From Lacustribacter sp964460315 (GTDB lineage: Bacteria > Pseudomonadota > Gammaproteobacteria > Burkholderiales > Burkholderiaceae_A): a DNA stretch of 64,000 bases. This document shows, piece after piece, positions 35,692 to 44,956 of this stretch. Position numbers and translations under genes: made by a program. The notes beneath the pieces are model-generated. The model made no database searches. It saw only the letters and a program-made list of their open reading frames with translations, and was not told the DNA's origin. The stretch lies in assembly GCA_964460315.1 (NCBI GenBank), contig CAYWPQ010000002.1, positions 49,334 to 113,333 on the forward strand, given 5' to 3'. Within the stretch, counting starts at the first letter, position 1. Each line of letters opens with the position of its first letter.

Positions 35692-35753
35692 AGCGTTCGC
35701 TCAGAGCTTCACTGGGTGACCAACACAGTGCAAATGCACTGCCAGGAATGACG

Positions 35754-36881
35754 CTATTGACGAGCCCTTGGCCTTTCGGCAATTTTCACTGAGACGCTGC
35801 TCGTTTTTCCTTGCCGCACCACCTTAAAACTGGCGTCACTGCCTGGCGCAATTCCTGCAACCGTCTGCATCAGGTCGGTCATGTTTCTGACGGGCTGATT
35901 GTTCACCGCCACAACGACATCGCCCGGCTGAATGCCTGCCCGATCTGCAGGACCATTTTTTAGAACGCCGGCAATCAGGCTTCCATCGCCCTCTGGGGCA
36001 TCCCGGGGCTCGACACCAATGTAGCCGCGACTGACCTTGCCAGTGGTCACCAGCGCTTCCATGACCTGACGAGCGGTGTCGGACGGAATTGCAAAACCGA
36101 TTCCCTGGTTGCCCCCCGAGCGGGTATAGATGGCGGTGTTGATACCCAGCAGATTGCCCTGAGTGTCGACAAGGGCGCCACCGGAATTCCCTGGATTGAT
36201 CGCTGCGTCGGTTTGAATGAAGTTTTCATAGGTATTGATGCCCAGGCGCGTCCGACCCAGCGCGCTCACGATGCCCTGGGTGACGGTCTGCCCCACGCCG
36301 AATGGGTTGCCAATGGCCAGCACCGTGTCGCCCACCCTGGCCTCACTGGGCTTGCCAAAGGCGATCACGGGCAGCTTGTCCAAACTGATCTTCAAGACCG
36401 CAAGGTCGGTTTCTGGGTCCAGCCCCACAAGCGATGCCCTGGCTCGGCGTCCGTCGGCCAAGGCCACCTCAATTCGTTCCGCACCCTGGATGACGTGATG
36501 GTTAGTCAAGACAAAGCCTTGGCTGGAGACAATCACGCCTGATCCCAGGCCAGCCGCAGGTTCACGCTCCGGCCCCTCTTGGAAAAACCGCCGAAAGAAA
36601 GGGTCGTTCATGAGCGGGTGATTGGGCAAGGCCGTACGCTGGGTGGTGAAGATGTAGACCACGGCAGGCATGGCTTTGGCCGCTGCGTCACGAAATCCAT
36701 GCCCGGCAATGGGCGCTCCGCCCTCGCGAAGACCCAGCTCGGCCGAGCCACTGGCCAGCGGGCGCGTGCCGATGTTGGCCACCCAGTGGGGCTTGAATGT
36801 GATCACCACAAAGAGCGCACCCAGAGCCACCGTGGTGGCTTGGGCGAAAATTAACCAGATACGTCGTGTCATGAGCACCAT
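35754..36881 (-). CDS. Membrane-anchored HtrA protease (DegS-like, one PDZ domain)
   Basis: A 375-residue trypsin-like protease. A membrane anchor at residues 8-30 precedes the protease domain with His129 (TNHHV), Asp159 (ETDLAVLK) and Ser233 (PGNSGGAL); a single PDZ domain follows (about 275-365). One PDZ and an anchor resemble DegS, which in E. coli starts the sigma-E envelope stress response, but other one-PDZ HtrA enzymes exist, so I do not assign degS. An in-frame ATG at 36872 is an alternative start. It is divergent from petA. Confidence 0.92.
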   Translation of the reverse strand: MVLMTRRIWLIFAQATTVALGALFVVITFKPHWVANIGTRPLASGSAELGLREGGAPIAGHGFRDAAAKAMPAVVYIFTTQRTALPNHPLMNDPFFRRFFQEGPEREPAAGLGSGVIVSSQGFVLTNHHVIQGAERIEVALADGRRARASLVGLDPETDLAVLKISLDKLPVIAFGKPSEARVGDTVLAIGNPFGVGQTVTQGIVSALGRTRLGINTYENFIQTDAAINPGNSGGALVDTQGNLLGINTAIYTRSGGNQGIGFAIPSDTARQVMEALVTTGKVSRGYIGVEPRDAPEGDGSLIAGVLKNGPADRAGIQPGDVVVAVNNQPVRNMTDLMQTVAGIAPGSDASFKVVRQGKTSSVSVKIAERPRARQ

Positions 36882-36888
36882 TATTGCT

Positions 36889-36917
36889 GGAACTTACCCC
36901 TCTGGCTGGACTAAAAT
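36889..36917 (+). promoter_or_regulatory. Candidate promoter of petABC
   Basis: In the 75-base gap between the divergent protease gene and petA, TAAAAT at 36912-36917 resembles a -10 element 39 bases before the petA start. No good sigma-70 -35 sits at the right distance; GGAACTT at 36889-36895 looks like a sigma-E -35 element but at imperfect spacing. Weak evidence. Confidence 0.3.
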
Positions 36918-36956
36918 AAAGGTTTGCCCTAACTCGCTACGAACAGAAGGCTCTTT

Positions 36957-37592
36957 ATGTCTCATTCCGACCAAGAACTCAGTTTCTCCACCCCTGACAA
37001 GAAAACGGAATCCGAGCGTCGCACTTGGCTGATTGCTTGCGGTGCTGCCGGTGGTGTCGCAGCCGCGGCCACCGCTGTTCCGCTTCTCACCTCCATGGCG
37101 CCATCGGAAAAGGCCCGCTCGGCCGGGGCACCTGTCGAGGTCGACATCACGGATATTCCACCCGGGGGAATGAAGACTGTGGAATGGCGTGGCAAGCCGG
37201 TCTGGATCGTCCGCCGCACGCCAGAAATGTTGGCAAGCCTTGAAAAGATTGAGGCCAATCTGGCGGACCCTCAGTCGGCTCGAACAGCCTTCCCGGTTCC
37301 TGAATACGCCAAGAATCGCCATCGCTCAATTAAGCCGGAGTTCCTGGTCACTGTAGGGATCTGCACCCATCTGGGATGCTCGCCCGTGACCAAGTTTGAA
37401 ACGGGCAACCAGCCAGGCCTTGGTGCCGACTGGCAGGGAGGTTTTTTCTGCCCCTGTCACGGATCCACTTTTGACCATGCTGGCCGTGTGTATGCCAACA
37501 AGCCCGCGCCCGATAACCTAGAGGTTCCGCGTCACATGTACCTCTCAGACACCCGCCTTGTGGTGGGTAGAGACGAAAAAGGCGAAGCCTGA
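36957..37592 (+). CDS. petA: PetA, Rieske iron-sulfur subunit of cytochrome bc1
   Basis: A 211-residue protein. Cluster ligands are C136/H138 in CTHLGC and C165/H168 in CPCHGS, with C141 and C167 forming the disulfide. The N-terminus has RR at 21-22 before a hydrophobic anchor, a twin-arginine type signal, consistent with tatABC nearby. It transfers electrons from quinol to cytochrome c1. Confidence 0.97.
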   Translation: MSHSDQELSFSTPDKKTESERRTWLIACGAAGGVAAAATAVPLLTSMAPSEKARSAGAPVEVDITDIPPGGMKTVEWRGKPVWIVRRTPEMLASLEKIEANLADPQSARTAFPVPEYAKNRHRSIKPEFLVTVGICTHLGCSPVTKFETGNQPGLGADWQGGFFCPCHGSTFDHAGRVYANKPAPDNLEVPRHMYLSDTRLVVGRDEKGEA

Positions 37593-37633
37593 TTTTGCAG
37601 GCCCACCCAAGAACTCATTCTTCGGAGATTTGA

Positions 37634-39037
37634 ATGGCAGCTGAAAAAAATGTGACCACCACCGGCTTATTGGGGTGGATTGACCACCGGTTCCCGCTCA
37701 CCAAGATGTACAAAGAGCACCTCTCGGAATACTACGCACCGAAGAACTTCAACTTCTTCTATTTCTTTGGCTCGTTGGCCATGGTGGTCTTGGTGCTCCA
37801 GATTGTCACGGGCATTTTGCTCACCATGCATTACAAGCCCGACGCCTCGCTCAACGCAGCCGGCATTCCCGTGGCTTTTGCCAGCGTGGAATACATCATG
37901 CGTGAAGTGCCCTTCGGCTGGCTCATTCGCTACATGCATTCCACAGGCGCCTCCGCGTTTTTTGTTGTGGTCTATCTGCACATGTGGCGTGGCCTGATCT
38001 ATGGCTCCTACCGTGCGCCCCGCGAACTCATCTGGATTTTCGGCTGCCTCATTTTCCTGATGCTCATGGCGGAAGCATTTTTTGGCTACCTCCTTCCCTG
38101 GGGCCAGATGTCCTACTGGGGCGCTCAGGTGATTGTGAATCTGTTTGCGGCCGTTCCTCTGATTGGGCCTGATCTTGCCGTCTGGGTTCGAGGCGACTTT
38201 GTGGTGGGCGACGCCACCTTGAATCGCTTTTTTGCCTTCCACGTGATTGCCATTCCTTTGGTGCTTGTGGGCTTGGTGGCGGCGCACATCATTGCGCTTC
38301 ACGAAGTGGGTTCGAACAACCCCGATGGCGTGGAAATCAAGGCGAAGAAAAATGCCGATGGCATCCCTCTTGACGGCATTCCCTTCCACCCTTACTACAG
38401 CATCCACGACATCTTGGGCATTGCCGGATTCCTGCTCATCTTCTGTGCGGTGGTTTTCTTCGCGCCCGAGTTCGGCGGCTACTTCCTGGAATTCAATAAC
38501 TTCATTCCCGCCGATCCCCTCGTGACACCACCGCACATCGCACCGGTCTGGTACTTCACACCGTTTTACTCCATGCTGCGTGCCGTGACCGATCTCTTCA
38601 CCTGGGTGATGGTGGTCTCCGCCGCGATTGGGGCGCTTGCTGTTCTTCGCTCGAAGTGGCCGATGGTCATCAAGGCAGCTGGCATCGCTGCGCTGGTGGT
38701 CCTGGCCATTACCTTCCGCGTGTTTGATGCGAAGTTCTGGGGTGTGGTGATCATGGGCGGTGCCGTGATCATTCTGTTCTTCTTACCTTGGCTCGATCAC
38801 AGCCCGGTGAAGTCCATTCGCTATCGCCCCACCTGGCAAAAGGTGCTCTACGGCGTCTTCCTGGTGAACTTCTTTATCCTTGGATACCTTGGCGTGCTGC
38901 CACCCTTTGACCTGGGACAGGCTTACTCTCTGGTGGGCACCGTCTTCTATTTCGGTTTCTTCGCGTTGATGCCCATCTGGTCGCGTATCGGACAGTTCAA
39001 GCCCGTTCCCGATCGTGTGACCTTCAAGCCTCACTAA
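37634..39037 (+). CDS. petB: PetB, cytochrome b subunit of cytochrome bc1
   Basis: A 467-residue cytochrome b with the full b6/subunit-IV fused layout and additional C-terminal helices. The quinol-site motif reads PADPLVTPPHIAPVWYF around residue 295-310 (PxxW-type), and paired heme histidines occur in RYMHSTGASAF/YLHMWRG and FHVIAIPL/AAHIIALHE. It catalyses the Q cycle with PetA and PetC, 42 bases after petA. Confidence 0.97.
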   Translation: MAAEKNVTTTGLLGWIDHRFPLTKMYKEHLSEYYAPKNFNFFYFFGSLAMVVLVLQIVTGILLTMHYKPDASLNAAGIPVAFASVEYIMREVPFGWLIRYMHSTGASAFFVVVYLHMWRGLIYGSYRAPRELIWIFGCLIFLMLMAEAFFGYLLPWGQMSYWGAQVIVNLFAAVPLIGPDLAVWVRGDFVVGDATLNRFFAFHVIAIPLVLVGLVAAHIIALHEVGSNNPDGVEIKAKKNADGIPLDGIPFHPYYSIHDILGIAGFLLIFCAVVFFAPEFGGYFLEFNNFIPADPLVTPPHIAPVWYFTPFYSMLRAVTDLFTWVMVVSAAIGALAVLRSKWPMVIKAAGIAALVVLAITFRVFDAKFWGVVIMGGAVIILFFLPWLDHSPVKSIRYRPTWQKVLYGVFLVNFFILGYLGVLPPFDLGQAYSLVGTVFYFGFFALMPIWSRIGQFKPVPDRVTFKPH

Positions 39038-39059
39038 GCGCAGACCCAAGGACTACTCG

Positions 39060-39839
39060 ATGAACAATGCGATGAACACTTTAATGAATAACCAACCAAG
39101 CCTTTCCTTGGCCTTGCCGACGCATGTCGCGAAATGGGTTTCGAGATCCGCTCGCACCTTCTTGGGCACGGCCCTGGCCAGCCTCATTGCCGTGCTGTTG
39201 GCCTTCGGCGGTTCGCAGGCGATTGCGGCCGGGGGCCCTGTGGCCCTTGACCCCATTCCGGCAGGAAAGATCGGCAACAAAGAAGCCATGCAAAACGGCG
39301 CCAAGATCTTCGCCAGCTACTGTCTTGGCTGCCATGGCATTTCCGCCATGCGTTACAGCCGTTTTGCTGACATTGGCATGACCGAGGAACAGATCAAGGC
39401 GCTGCTTCCTGACGGCAAGAAAACGGGCGACTACATCCGCACCTCCATGAACCGCAATGATGCGAAAGAGTGGTTCGGCGCGGCCCCGCCCGATCTCTCG
39501 CTCACCGCCCGGTCGCGCTCATCACACTCCGGAACAGGCACTGACTGGATCTATACCTTCCTGCGCACCTACTACGAAGACCCTTCACGTCAGACCGGCT
39601 GGAACAACAAGACCTTTGCCAATGTGGGCATGCCCCATGTCTTGTGGGAGATGCAAAAGACCAAGTCACCTGCTGAATTTGATTCCGCAGTGGCCGATCT
39701 GACCGCATTTCTGACCTACGTTTCCGAGCCCGCCCAGTCGACCCGAAAAACGATTGGACTGGTTGTGATGATCTTCTTGGCAGCCTTTTTTGTCTTGGCC
39801 TGGCGCCTGAACAAAGCCTATTGGAAAAACATCAAGTAA
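39060..39839 (+). CDS. petC: PetC, cytochrome c1
   Basis: A 259-residue cytochrome c1. Covalent heme site CLGCH is at residues 88-92; MRYSRFADIGMTEEQIKA follows, and a C-terminal membrane helix (about 228-250) ending NKAYWKNIK anchors it. The N-terminal signal is long and may be cleaved near QAIAA. It ends the petABC operon before a strong terminator. Confidence 0.96.
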   Translation: MNNAMNTLMNNQPSLSLALPTHVAKWVSRSARTFLGTALASLIAVLLAFGGSQAIAAGGPVALDPIPAGKIGNKEAMQNGAKIFASYCLGCHGISAMRYSRFADIGMTEEQIKALLPDGKKTGDYIRTSMNRNDAKEWFGAAPPDLSLTARSRSSHSGTGTDWIYTFLRTYYEDPSRQTGWNNKTFANVGMPHVLWEMQKTKSPAEFDSAVADLTAFLTYVSEPAQSTRKTIGLVVMIFLAAFFVLAWRLNKAYWKNIK

Positions 39840-39860
39840 TCGGCGGGTGATGGTCAACAC

Positions 39861-39895
39861 AGGGTGGGGCGCATGCTCCACCCTTTACGTTTTTT
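39861..39895 (+). terminator. Rho-independent terminator after petC
   Basis: AGGGTGG (39861-39867) pairs with CCACCCT (39878-39884), and TTACG followed by six T (39890-39895) comes next. It sits 22 bases after petC; the sspA ribosome binding site AAAGGAG begins immediately after the T-run. Confidence 0.85.
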
Positions 39896-39910
39896 AAAGG
39901 AGTCAAAACA

Positions 39911-40510
39911 ATGATGGTGCTCTACTCAGGAACCACCTGCCCCTTCAGTCACCGCTGCCGTTTTGTGCTGTTCGAAAAGGGTATGGACTTCGAAATCCGA
40001 GACGTTGACCTCTTCAATAAGCCCGAAGATATTTCGGTCATGAACCCTTATGGCCAGGTTCCCATTCTGGTTGAGCGTGACCTCATTCTTTACGAATCGA
40101 ACATCATCAACGAATACATTGATGAGCGATTCCCCCACCCTCAGCTCATGCCTGCGGATCCTGTGCAGCGGGGGCGTGCCCGTCTGTTGCTTCTGAACTT
40201 TGAGCGCGAGCTCTTTGCTTATGTCGACGTTCTCGAGCGTCAGGACACCAAGAATATGGACAAGGCGCGAGTCCTGGTCCGTGATCGGCTGGCGCAGCTG
40301 GCCCCCGTGGTGACCAAGAATAAGTTCATGCTGGGCGAAGATTTCTCGATGATTGATGTTGCGCTGGCGCCCCTGCTCTGGAGGCTCGACTATTACGGCA
40401 TTGAGCTCCCCAAGACCGCGGTTCCTGTCCAGAAATACGCCGAACGAATTTTCTCCCGCCCCGCATTTTTCGAGGCGCTCACGCCACCCGAAAAAATCAT
40501 GCGCCGGTAA
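39911..40510 (+). CDS. sspA: SspA, stringent starvation protein A
   Basis: A 199-residue glutathione-transferase-fold protein that binds RNA polymerase. The thioredoxin-like N-terminus YSGTTCPFSHRCRFVLFEKGMD, then NPYGQVPILVERDLILYESNI, is typical. AAAGGAG precedes the start. An adjacent ATG (39914) is equally possible. It pairs with sspB 15 bases downstream, the usual order. Confidence 0.95.
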   Translation: MMVLYSGTTCPFSHRCRFVLFEKGMDFEIRDVDLFNKPEDISVMNPYGQVPILVERDLILYESNIINEYIDERFPHPQLMPADPVQRGRARLLLLNFERELFAYVDVLERQDTKNMDKARVLVRDRLAQLAPVVTKNKFMLGEDFSMIDVALAPLLWRLDYYGIELPKTAVPVQKYAERIFSRPAFFEALTPPEKIMRR

Positions 40511-40525
40511 TTCGCGCCTGCTGAC

Positions 40526-41002
40526 ATGTCGGACACCTCTTCGCCAACCTCAACCAAGCCTTACATGGTGAGGGCCATCCATGAATGGTGTACCGACAAC
40601 GGACTGACGCCGTATCTCGCGGTGTCGGTGACCAAGGACGTGCAAGTGCCCAAAGAGCATGTGCGCAACGGCGAGATTGTTCTCAATATCGGGCTTCTCG
40701 CCACCGATCGGCTCATGCTTAAAAACGACGCCATTTCGTTTCAGGCCCGTTTTTCTGGGCGTGTACAAGAGATCTATGTTCCGATGGACCAAGTGGTGGC
40801 CATTTATGCCAAAGAGACGGGCAACGGGATGGCGTTTGACGTCAACAAAGAACTTTCGCTTGTCCATGACGATGACTCGAATTCCTCGAATCGACCCGGC
40901 CCAGGTGATCGGAATGACCCAAGTGATTCAGGTGATCCTTCGCAGCCCCCTGATCCGCCCAAGCCACCGGCTGGGCGCCCACGGCTGACTCGCGTAAAAT
41001 AG
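40526..41002 (+). CDS. sspB: SspB, ClpXP adaptor for ssrA-tagged proteins
   Basis: A 158-residue adaptor. The folded domain (YMVRAIHEWCTDNGLTPYLAV to VYAIYAKETG-like sequence near residue 95) binds ssrA tags. A disordered Pro/Asp/Ser-rich linker leads to the C-terminal RPRLTRVK, resembling the ClpX-binding tail. The layout is that of functional SspB. Confidence 0.94.
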   Translation: MSDTSSPTSTKPYMVRAIHEWCTDNGLTPYLAVSVTKDVQVPKEHVRNGEIVLNIGLLATDRLMLKNDAISFQARFSGRVQEIYVPMDQVVAIYAKETGNGMAFDVNKELSLVHDDDSNSSNRPGPGDRNDPSDSGDPSQPPDPPKPPAGRPRLTRVK

Positions 41003-41037
41003 AGAAAATAACAAAAATCGGGCACGAATGTGATCCC

Positions 41038-41113
<76 letters not shown>

Positions 41114-41167
41114 TGATGTTGCACCGCTTGATGTCACCACGAGTTCAAGATTCCTTGGGGAGGGAAT

Positions 41168-41845
41168 ATGCGCTTGAAACCCATCATCGCCTCAGGGCAT
41201 AGCGACACACGGTTCGTCTCGGTCGGCAAGACCATTCGAGTTTTCATGCACGGGCTGCTGCTTCTTGGCTGCGCGGCATTCACATCGACCGCATGGGCGA
41301 ACCCACCCATCCTGGCCGAACGCTTTCAGGTCTGCATCAGCTGTCATGGCACCAATGGCTTGAGCACATCCCCCGAGACCCCAAACCTGGCGAAGCTTCA
41401 GCCCCGCTACTTCATCGCCCAGATGCATGACTTCAAATCCGGCAAGCGAAAGTCTCCCTTGATGGGCAGCATGCTCACGGGGATTGACGAAAAAGATTTT
41501 GAATTTCTGGCCAACTACTTCCGCGAGCAGCCTCCGCCGCCACCTGGAAAAGGGGATGCGAAGCTCACGGTTCAGGGCAAAGAGATTTTCCTTGAAGGCA
41601 TTGTTGGCAGTGCGGTACCGGCCTGCTCTGGCTGCCATCGGGATGACGGCACCGGCACCAACAAGTACCCCAGGCTTGCTGGACAGCCTGCCAAGTACAT
41701 CACCCAGCAGATGCTCAACTACAAAAGTGGCGTGCGCGACAACGACGAGCGAGGCGTGATGCGTGCCGTGGCCCAACGAATGACCGAAGCCGAGATTCGC
41801 GCGGTCGCCGAGTTTATTGTCACCATGAAGGGAGACGAAGAATGA
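41168..41845 (+). CDS. Diheme cytochrome c (c4/c553-like), first of a tandem pair
   Basis: A 225-residue exported protein with two CxxCH sites, at residues 56-60 (CISCH) and 153-157 (CSGCH), each in a class-I cytochrome c domain with MGSML or MRAVAQRM methionines as possible axial ligands. An extended signal peptide ends near AWA (residue 45). GGAGGG precedes the start. The end overlaps the next cytochrome gene by four bases. It could accept electrons from cytochrome bc1 and feed an oxidase. Confidence 0.88.
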   Translation: MRLKPIIASGHSDTRFVSVGKTIRVFMHGLLLLGCAAFTSTAWANPPILAERFQVCISCHGTNGLSTSPETPNLAKLQPRYFIAQMHDFKSGKRKSPLMGSMLTGIDEKDFEFLANYFREQPPPPPGKGDAKLTVQGKEIFLEGIVGSAVPACSGCHRDDGTGTNKYPRLAGQPAKYITQQMLNYKSGVRDNDERGVMRAVAQRMTEAEIRAVAEFIVTMKGDEE

Positions 41846-42609
41846 ATGCAAACAATCCCTACGCTGGCCTGCGGCGTTTAATCACCGGCGCGGCTCTAGC
41901 CCTGGTCTTCCTTCATGCACCGGCATTTTCAAGCGGCGCCCAGTCGGCCACACAGGCAACCGACTCGATCGTGATTTCCGGCAAGACCTATGAATGGGGA
42001 AAGATGCTTCCTGAACAGCTGGAAGTACTTCGTTTAACCGGCGATGCCGAGCGAGGCAAGGAAGCCTTTCGTGGCTGTCGTGGCTGCCACAAGGCCGATG
42101 GCGCCGGCATTATCGATGGCACCTATCCGAAGCTTACGGGCCAGCATGCCAGCGTGGTCATCAAGCAGGTCACCGAGGTGCGTGCAGGCATCCGAACGAA
42201 CCCCAAGATGGAGCCTTTTTCCTCAGACCACGCGGTCACACCTCAAGAGATTGCAGACATCGCGGTTTATCTTGAAACCCTCGAAACCACGCGTGAGAAC
42301 GGCAAAGGCCCCGGAACGAACCTCGCCCACGGCAAAACCTTGTATGAAAGTGAAGTCGGACGATGTGCCCAGTGCCATGGCGTGAACGGTGAGGGCAAGG
42401 CCGGCAAGGCTTATCCGGCCGTAGCGAGCCAGCATTATGAGTACCTTCGCCGCGAGATGGAAATCATTCAAAAAGGCCTGCGCGGCAACTCTCACCCGAA
42501 AATGGTGGAGTCGATTAAAAACTATAAGCGTGAAGACATCGAGGCTGTGGCTGATTATCTTTCACGCATGCCGGATTATCGAAAAGCGATTCAGGCCAAG
42601 GCCCGATAA
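41842..42609 (+). CDS. Diheme cytochrome c, second of a tandem pair
   Basis: A 255-residue exported protein with CxxCH sites at residues 79-83 (CRGCH) and 175-179 (CAQCH). The signal peptide ends near FSSGA (about residue 33). It overlaps the preceding gene by four bases (ATGA), so both hemoproteins are probably made together. The EWGKMLPEQLEVLRLTGDAERG segment before the first heme site is typical of a periplasmic electron carrier or an oxidase-associated cytochrome. The exact role is open. Confidence 0.88.
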   Translation: MNANNPYAGLRRLITGAALALVFLHAPAFSSGAQSATQATDSIVISGKTYEWGKMLPEQLEVLRLTGDAERGKEAFRGCRGCHKADGAGIIDGTYPKLTGQHASVVIKQVTEVRAGIRTNPKMEPFSSDHAVTPQEIADIAVYLETLETTRENGKGPGTNLAHGKTLYESEVGRCAQCHGVNGEGKAGKAYPAVASQHYEYLRREMEIIQKGLRGNSHPKMVESIKNYKREDIEAVADYLSRMPDYRKAIQAKAR

Positions 42610-42624
42610 ATTCCCAGTCGACGC

Positions 42625-42948
42625 TCAGGCCGTAGCGCCTGAGTCATCGAGCACTTTTTTCAGCTCGCCACTCTCGAACATCTCGCCCATGATGTCCGAG
42701 CCCCCAATGAATTCCCCGCCCACATAGAGCTGGGGAATGGTTGGCCAGTTGGAATAGTCTTTGATGCCCTGTCGAATGGCGTCATCTTCGAGAACATTCA
42801 CGGTGACCACATTCTTCACACCGCAGGCCTTCAAGAGCTGAATGGCCCGACCAGAAAACCCACACTGAGGAAACTGCGCGGAACCTTTCATGAAAAGCAC
42901 CACGGGGTGCTCGGTCACAGTCTTTTTGATGAATTCTTGAACTTCCAT
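42625..42948 (-). CDS. grxD: GrxD, monothiol (CGFS) glutaredoxin
   Basis: A 107-residue Grx4-type protein with CGFS at residues 29-32 and Lys21 in VLFMKGSAQFPQ. Such proteins carry [2Fe-2S] clusters, often with BolA-family partners; an IbaG is encoded at 25294. The order prfA-prmC-grxD is common in betaproteobacteria. It converges with the cytochrome gene at 15 bases. Confidence 0.96.
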   Translation of the reverse strand: MEVQEFIKKTVTEHPVVLFMKGSAQFPQCGFSGRAIQLLKACGVKNVVTVNVLEDDAIRQGIKDYSNWPTIPQLYVGGEFIGGSDIMGEMFESGELKKVLDDSGATA

Positions 42949-42974
42949 GCTTGATCTCCAAAAGTGATTCCCTA

Positions 42975-43880
42975 TTATTCAGGACTCTTCAGGCCAAGTA
43001 CAGCGCGCGGCTGCCCCGCCAGATCTTGAATGCCCTGAACCATAGCAAAGCCAGCCTGGCTCATCAGGGCCACAACATCGTCTTGCTGGTCAAATCCATG
43101 TTCGATCAGCAAAAAGCCCCCGGGTTCGAGGCGAGGAAGACTGCCCGAGACCAGCGTGCGGATGGCTGAAAGCCCCTGAGGGTCGGCGGGTTGATCGTCC
43201 GCGCGAACACGGGAATTCATTCCGGTGAGCGCCAGTGACGGCTCAAATCGGAGATCACCTTCGTGCAGGTGATGATCGTTGGGGCGGATGTAGGGTGGGT
43301 TTGAGCAGATGCCGTGGAAGGTCTGGCCGGGTTGGGCATCAAGGGCAGCCCACCAAGAGCCCTGAAGAAACTCCATGGACGGTTCGGCCCCAAGCCATGC
43401 GGCGTTATTTCGAGCCAGCGCAAGGGCTCGCTCTGAAACGTCAGTCACCGTGACTCTGGCACCAGGAAATTCAAGCGCAAGGCTGATGCCGATGCAGCCG
43501 CTGCCGCAGCCAAGGTCGCACAATCGAAGGCTGTCGAATGGATCAACCGAATCCTCAGACAGAGCGGGATCGGTTTCACCCATCAGGGCATGCACCGTAT
43601 CGATCAGAATCTCGGTGTCTTGACGGGGAATCAGAACATCGGGATTCACCCAGAAGCGACGGCCATAGAATTCTCGAAACCCTGTCAGATAAGCCAATGG
43701 CATCCCGCGCTGTCTGGATTGAATCCAGCGGCCAAGCAATGCGGCAGCTGCGGGTTCAGGTGCAGATTCCGGTCGCGCAATGATCCATTCACGAGGCTTG
43801 CCTGTGGCTGCCTCAAGCAACGGCCAGAGTTCGTGCCGAGGCAGCCCGCTCTCTTCCAGGAGCGTCTTGAATGCAATCAA
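42975..43880 (-). CDS. prmC: PrmC (HemK), release factor glutamine methyltransferase
   Basis: A 301-residue SAM methyltransferase that methylates the GGQ glutamine of release factors. CDLGCGSGCIGISLAL is the SAM motif and NPPY at residues 194-197 the catalytic loop. It overlaps prfA, which encodes its substrate RF1, by four bases. Confidence 0.96.
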   Translation of the reverse strand: MIAFKTLLEESGLPRHELWPLLEAATGKPREWIIARPESAPEPAAAALLGRWIQSRQRGMPLAYLTGFREFYGRRFWVNPDVLIPRQDTEILIDTVHALMGETDPALSEDSVDPFDSLRLCDLGCGSGCIGISLALEFPGARVTVTDVSERALALARNNAAWLGAEPSMEFLQGSWWAALDAQPGQTFHGICSNPPYIRPNDHHLHEGDLRFEPSLALTGMNSRVRADDQPADPQGLSAIRTLVSGSLPRLEPGGFLLIEHGFDQQDDVVALMSQAGFAMVQGIQDLAGQPRAVLGLKSPE

Positions 43881-44956
43881 GCCTCACCCATGGCGGTGAG
43901 CAGCTCGGCCTGGTGCTCGGCAATCAATGCCGAGGTAAGTTCAGCGAGATCGCCATCCATCAAGGCGTCAATCTTGTAGAGGGTCAGATTAATACGATGG
44001 TCGGTGACCCGGCCCTGCGGAAAGTTGTAGGTGCGAATTCGTTCGGATCGATCCCCTGATCCAACCATCAGCTTTCTAGCGCTGGCCTCTTTGGCCTGGA
44101 TGGCGCGCATCTGCTGATCCCGCACCCGAGCCACAAGAACCTTCATCGCCTTTTCTTTGTTCTTGTGCTGGCTGCGGTCGTCTTGACACTCGGCCACCGT
44201 ACCTGTGGGGAGGTGGGTGATGCGAACTGCCGATTCAGTTTTATTCACGTGTTGCCCACCCGCGCCCGAGGCACGAAAGACATCAATGCGAAGCTCGTCG
44301 GGTGAAAACACGGTCTCGGCGAGCTCGTCTGCCTCCGGCAGCACGGCCACGGTGCAGGCCGAGGTATGAATGCGCCCCTGGGTCTCGGTCTGTGGCACCC
44401 GTTGAACCCGATGGCCACCCGACTCAAACTTCAGCTTGGAATAGGCCCCCTGGCCTTCAATACGAACAATGACCTCTTTGTAGCCACCCAGGTCGGATTC
44501 GCTGGCCGACATGATTTCGGTTTGCCATCGGTTTCGTTCGGCATAACGCATGTACATGCGCAAGAGATCACCTGAAAAAAGTGCTGACTCATCACCGCCC
44601 GTTCCCGCACGAATTTCAAGAATGACGTTTCGGTCGTCGTTGGGGTCTTTGGGCAAAAGCAAGAGCTGAAGCTCTTGAGATTTCGCAGCAAGAGACTCTT
44701 TCAGTTGGGCGATTTCATCAAAGGCAAACGCCTTCAGCTCGGGATCAAGAAGCCATTCCTGAGCCGAGACGAGATCTGCAGAAAGCTTCTCGTAGGCGTG
44801 AAAGCTCTCGACAACCGGCGCAAGATCTGAGCGCTCCCTTGAGAGCTTTCGGAACTCGTCCATTTGGTTGGCAATTTCGGGAGCTGACAACAGACGGTCG
44901 ACCGCCTCCAGGCGTTCGGCCAGCTGCTGGAGCTTCACCAGCAGGCTGGGCTTCAT
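43877..44956 (-). CDS. prfA: PrfA, peptide chain release factor 1
   Basis: A 359-residue class-I release factor for UAA and UAG. The peptidyl-transferase motif GGQ is at residues 233-235. The codon-reading tripeptide at 188-190 is PQT, where E. coli has PAT; the outer residues that define the PxT motif are kept. It directly abuts hemA. Confidence 0.97.
   Translation of the reverse strand: MKPSLLVKLQQLAERLEAVDRLLSAPEIANQMDEFRKLSRERSDLAPVVESFHAYEKLSADLVSAQEWLLDPELKAFAFDEIAQLKESLAAKSQELQLLLLPKDPNDDRNVILEIRAGTGGDESALFSGDLLRMYMRYAERNRWQTEIMSASESDLGGYKEVIVRIEGQGAYSKLKFESGGHRVQRVPQTETQGRIHTSACTVAVLPEADELAETVFSPDELRIDVFRASGAGGQHVNKTESAVRITHLPTGTVAECQDDRSQHKNKEKAMKVLVARVRDQQMRAIQAKEASARKLMVGSGDRSERIRTYNFPQGRVTDHRINLTLYKIDALMDGDLAELTSALIAEHQAELLTAMGEA

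Noticed and set aside
35726..35741. CAGTGC-AAAT-GCACTG inverted repeat between tatC and the protease gene
   Set aside because: Perfect 6-bp stem but no T-run on either side; together with TGAAGC/GCTTCA nearby it is too weak to call a terminator.
37667..38536. A 289-codon minus-strand frame opposite petB
   Set aside because: PetB is unambiguous and the antisense product is a charged, histidine-rich sequence typical of reading a membrane-protein gene backwards.
42624..42643. CTCAGGC/GCCTGAG hairpin between the cytochrome genes and grxD
   Set aside because: A 7-bp stem, but the T-run is 13 bases away and the hairpin overlaps the grxD coding end.
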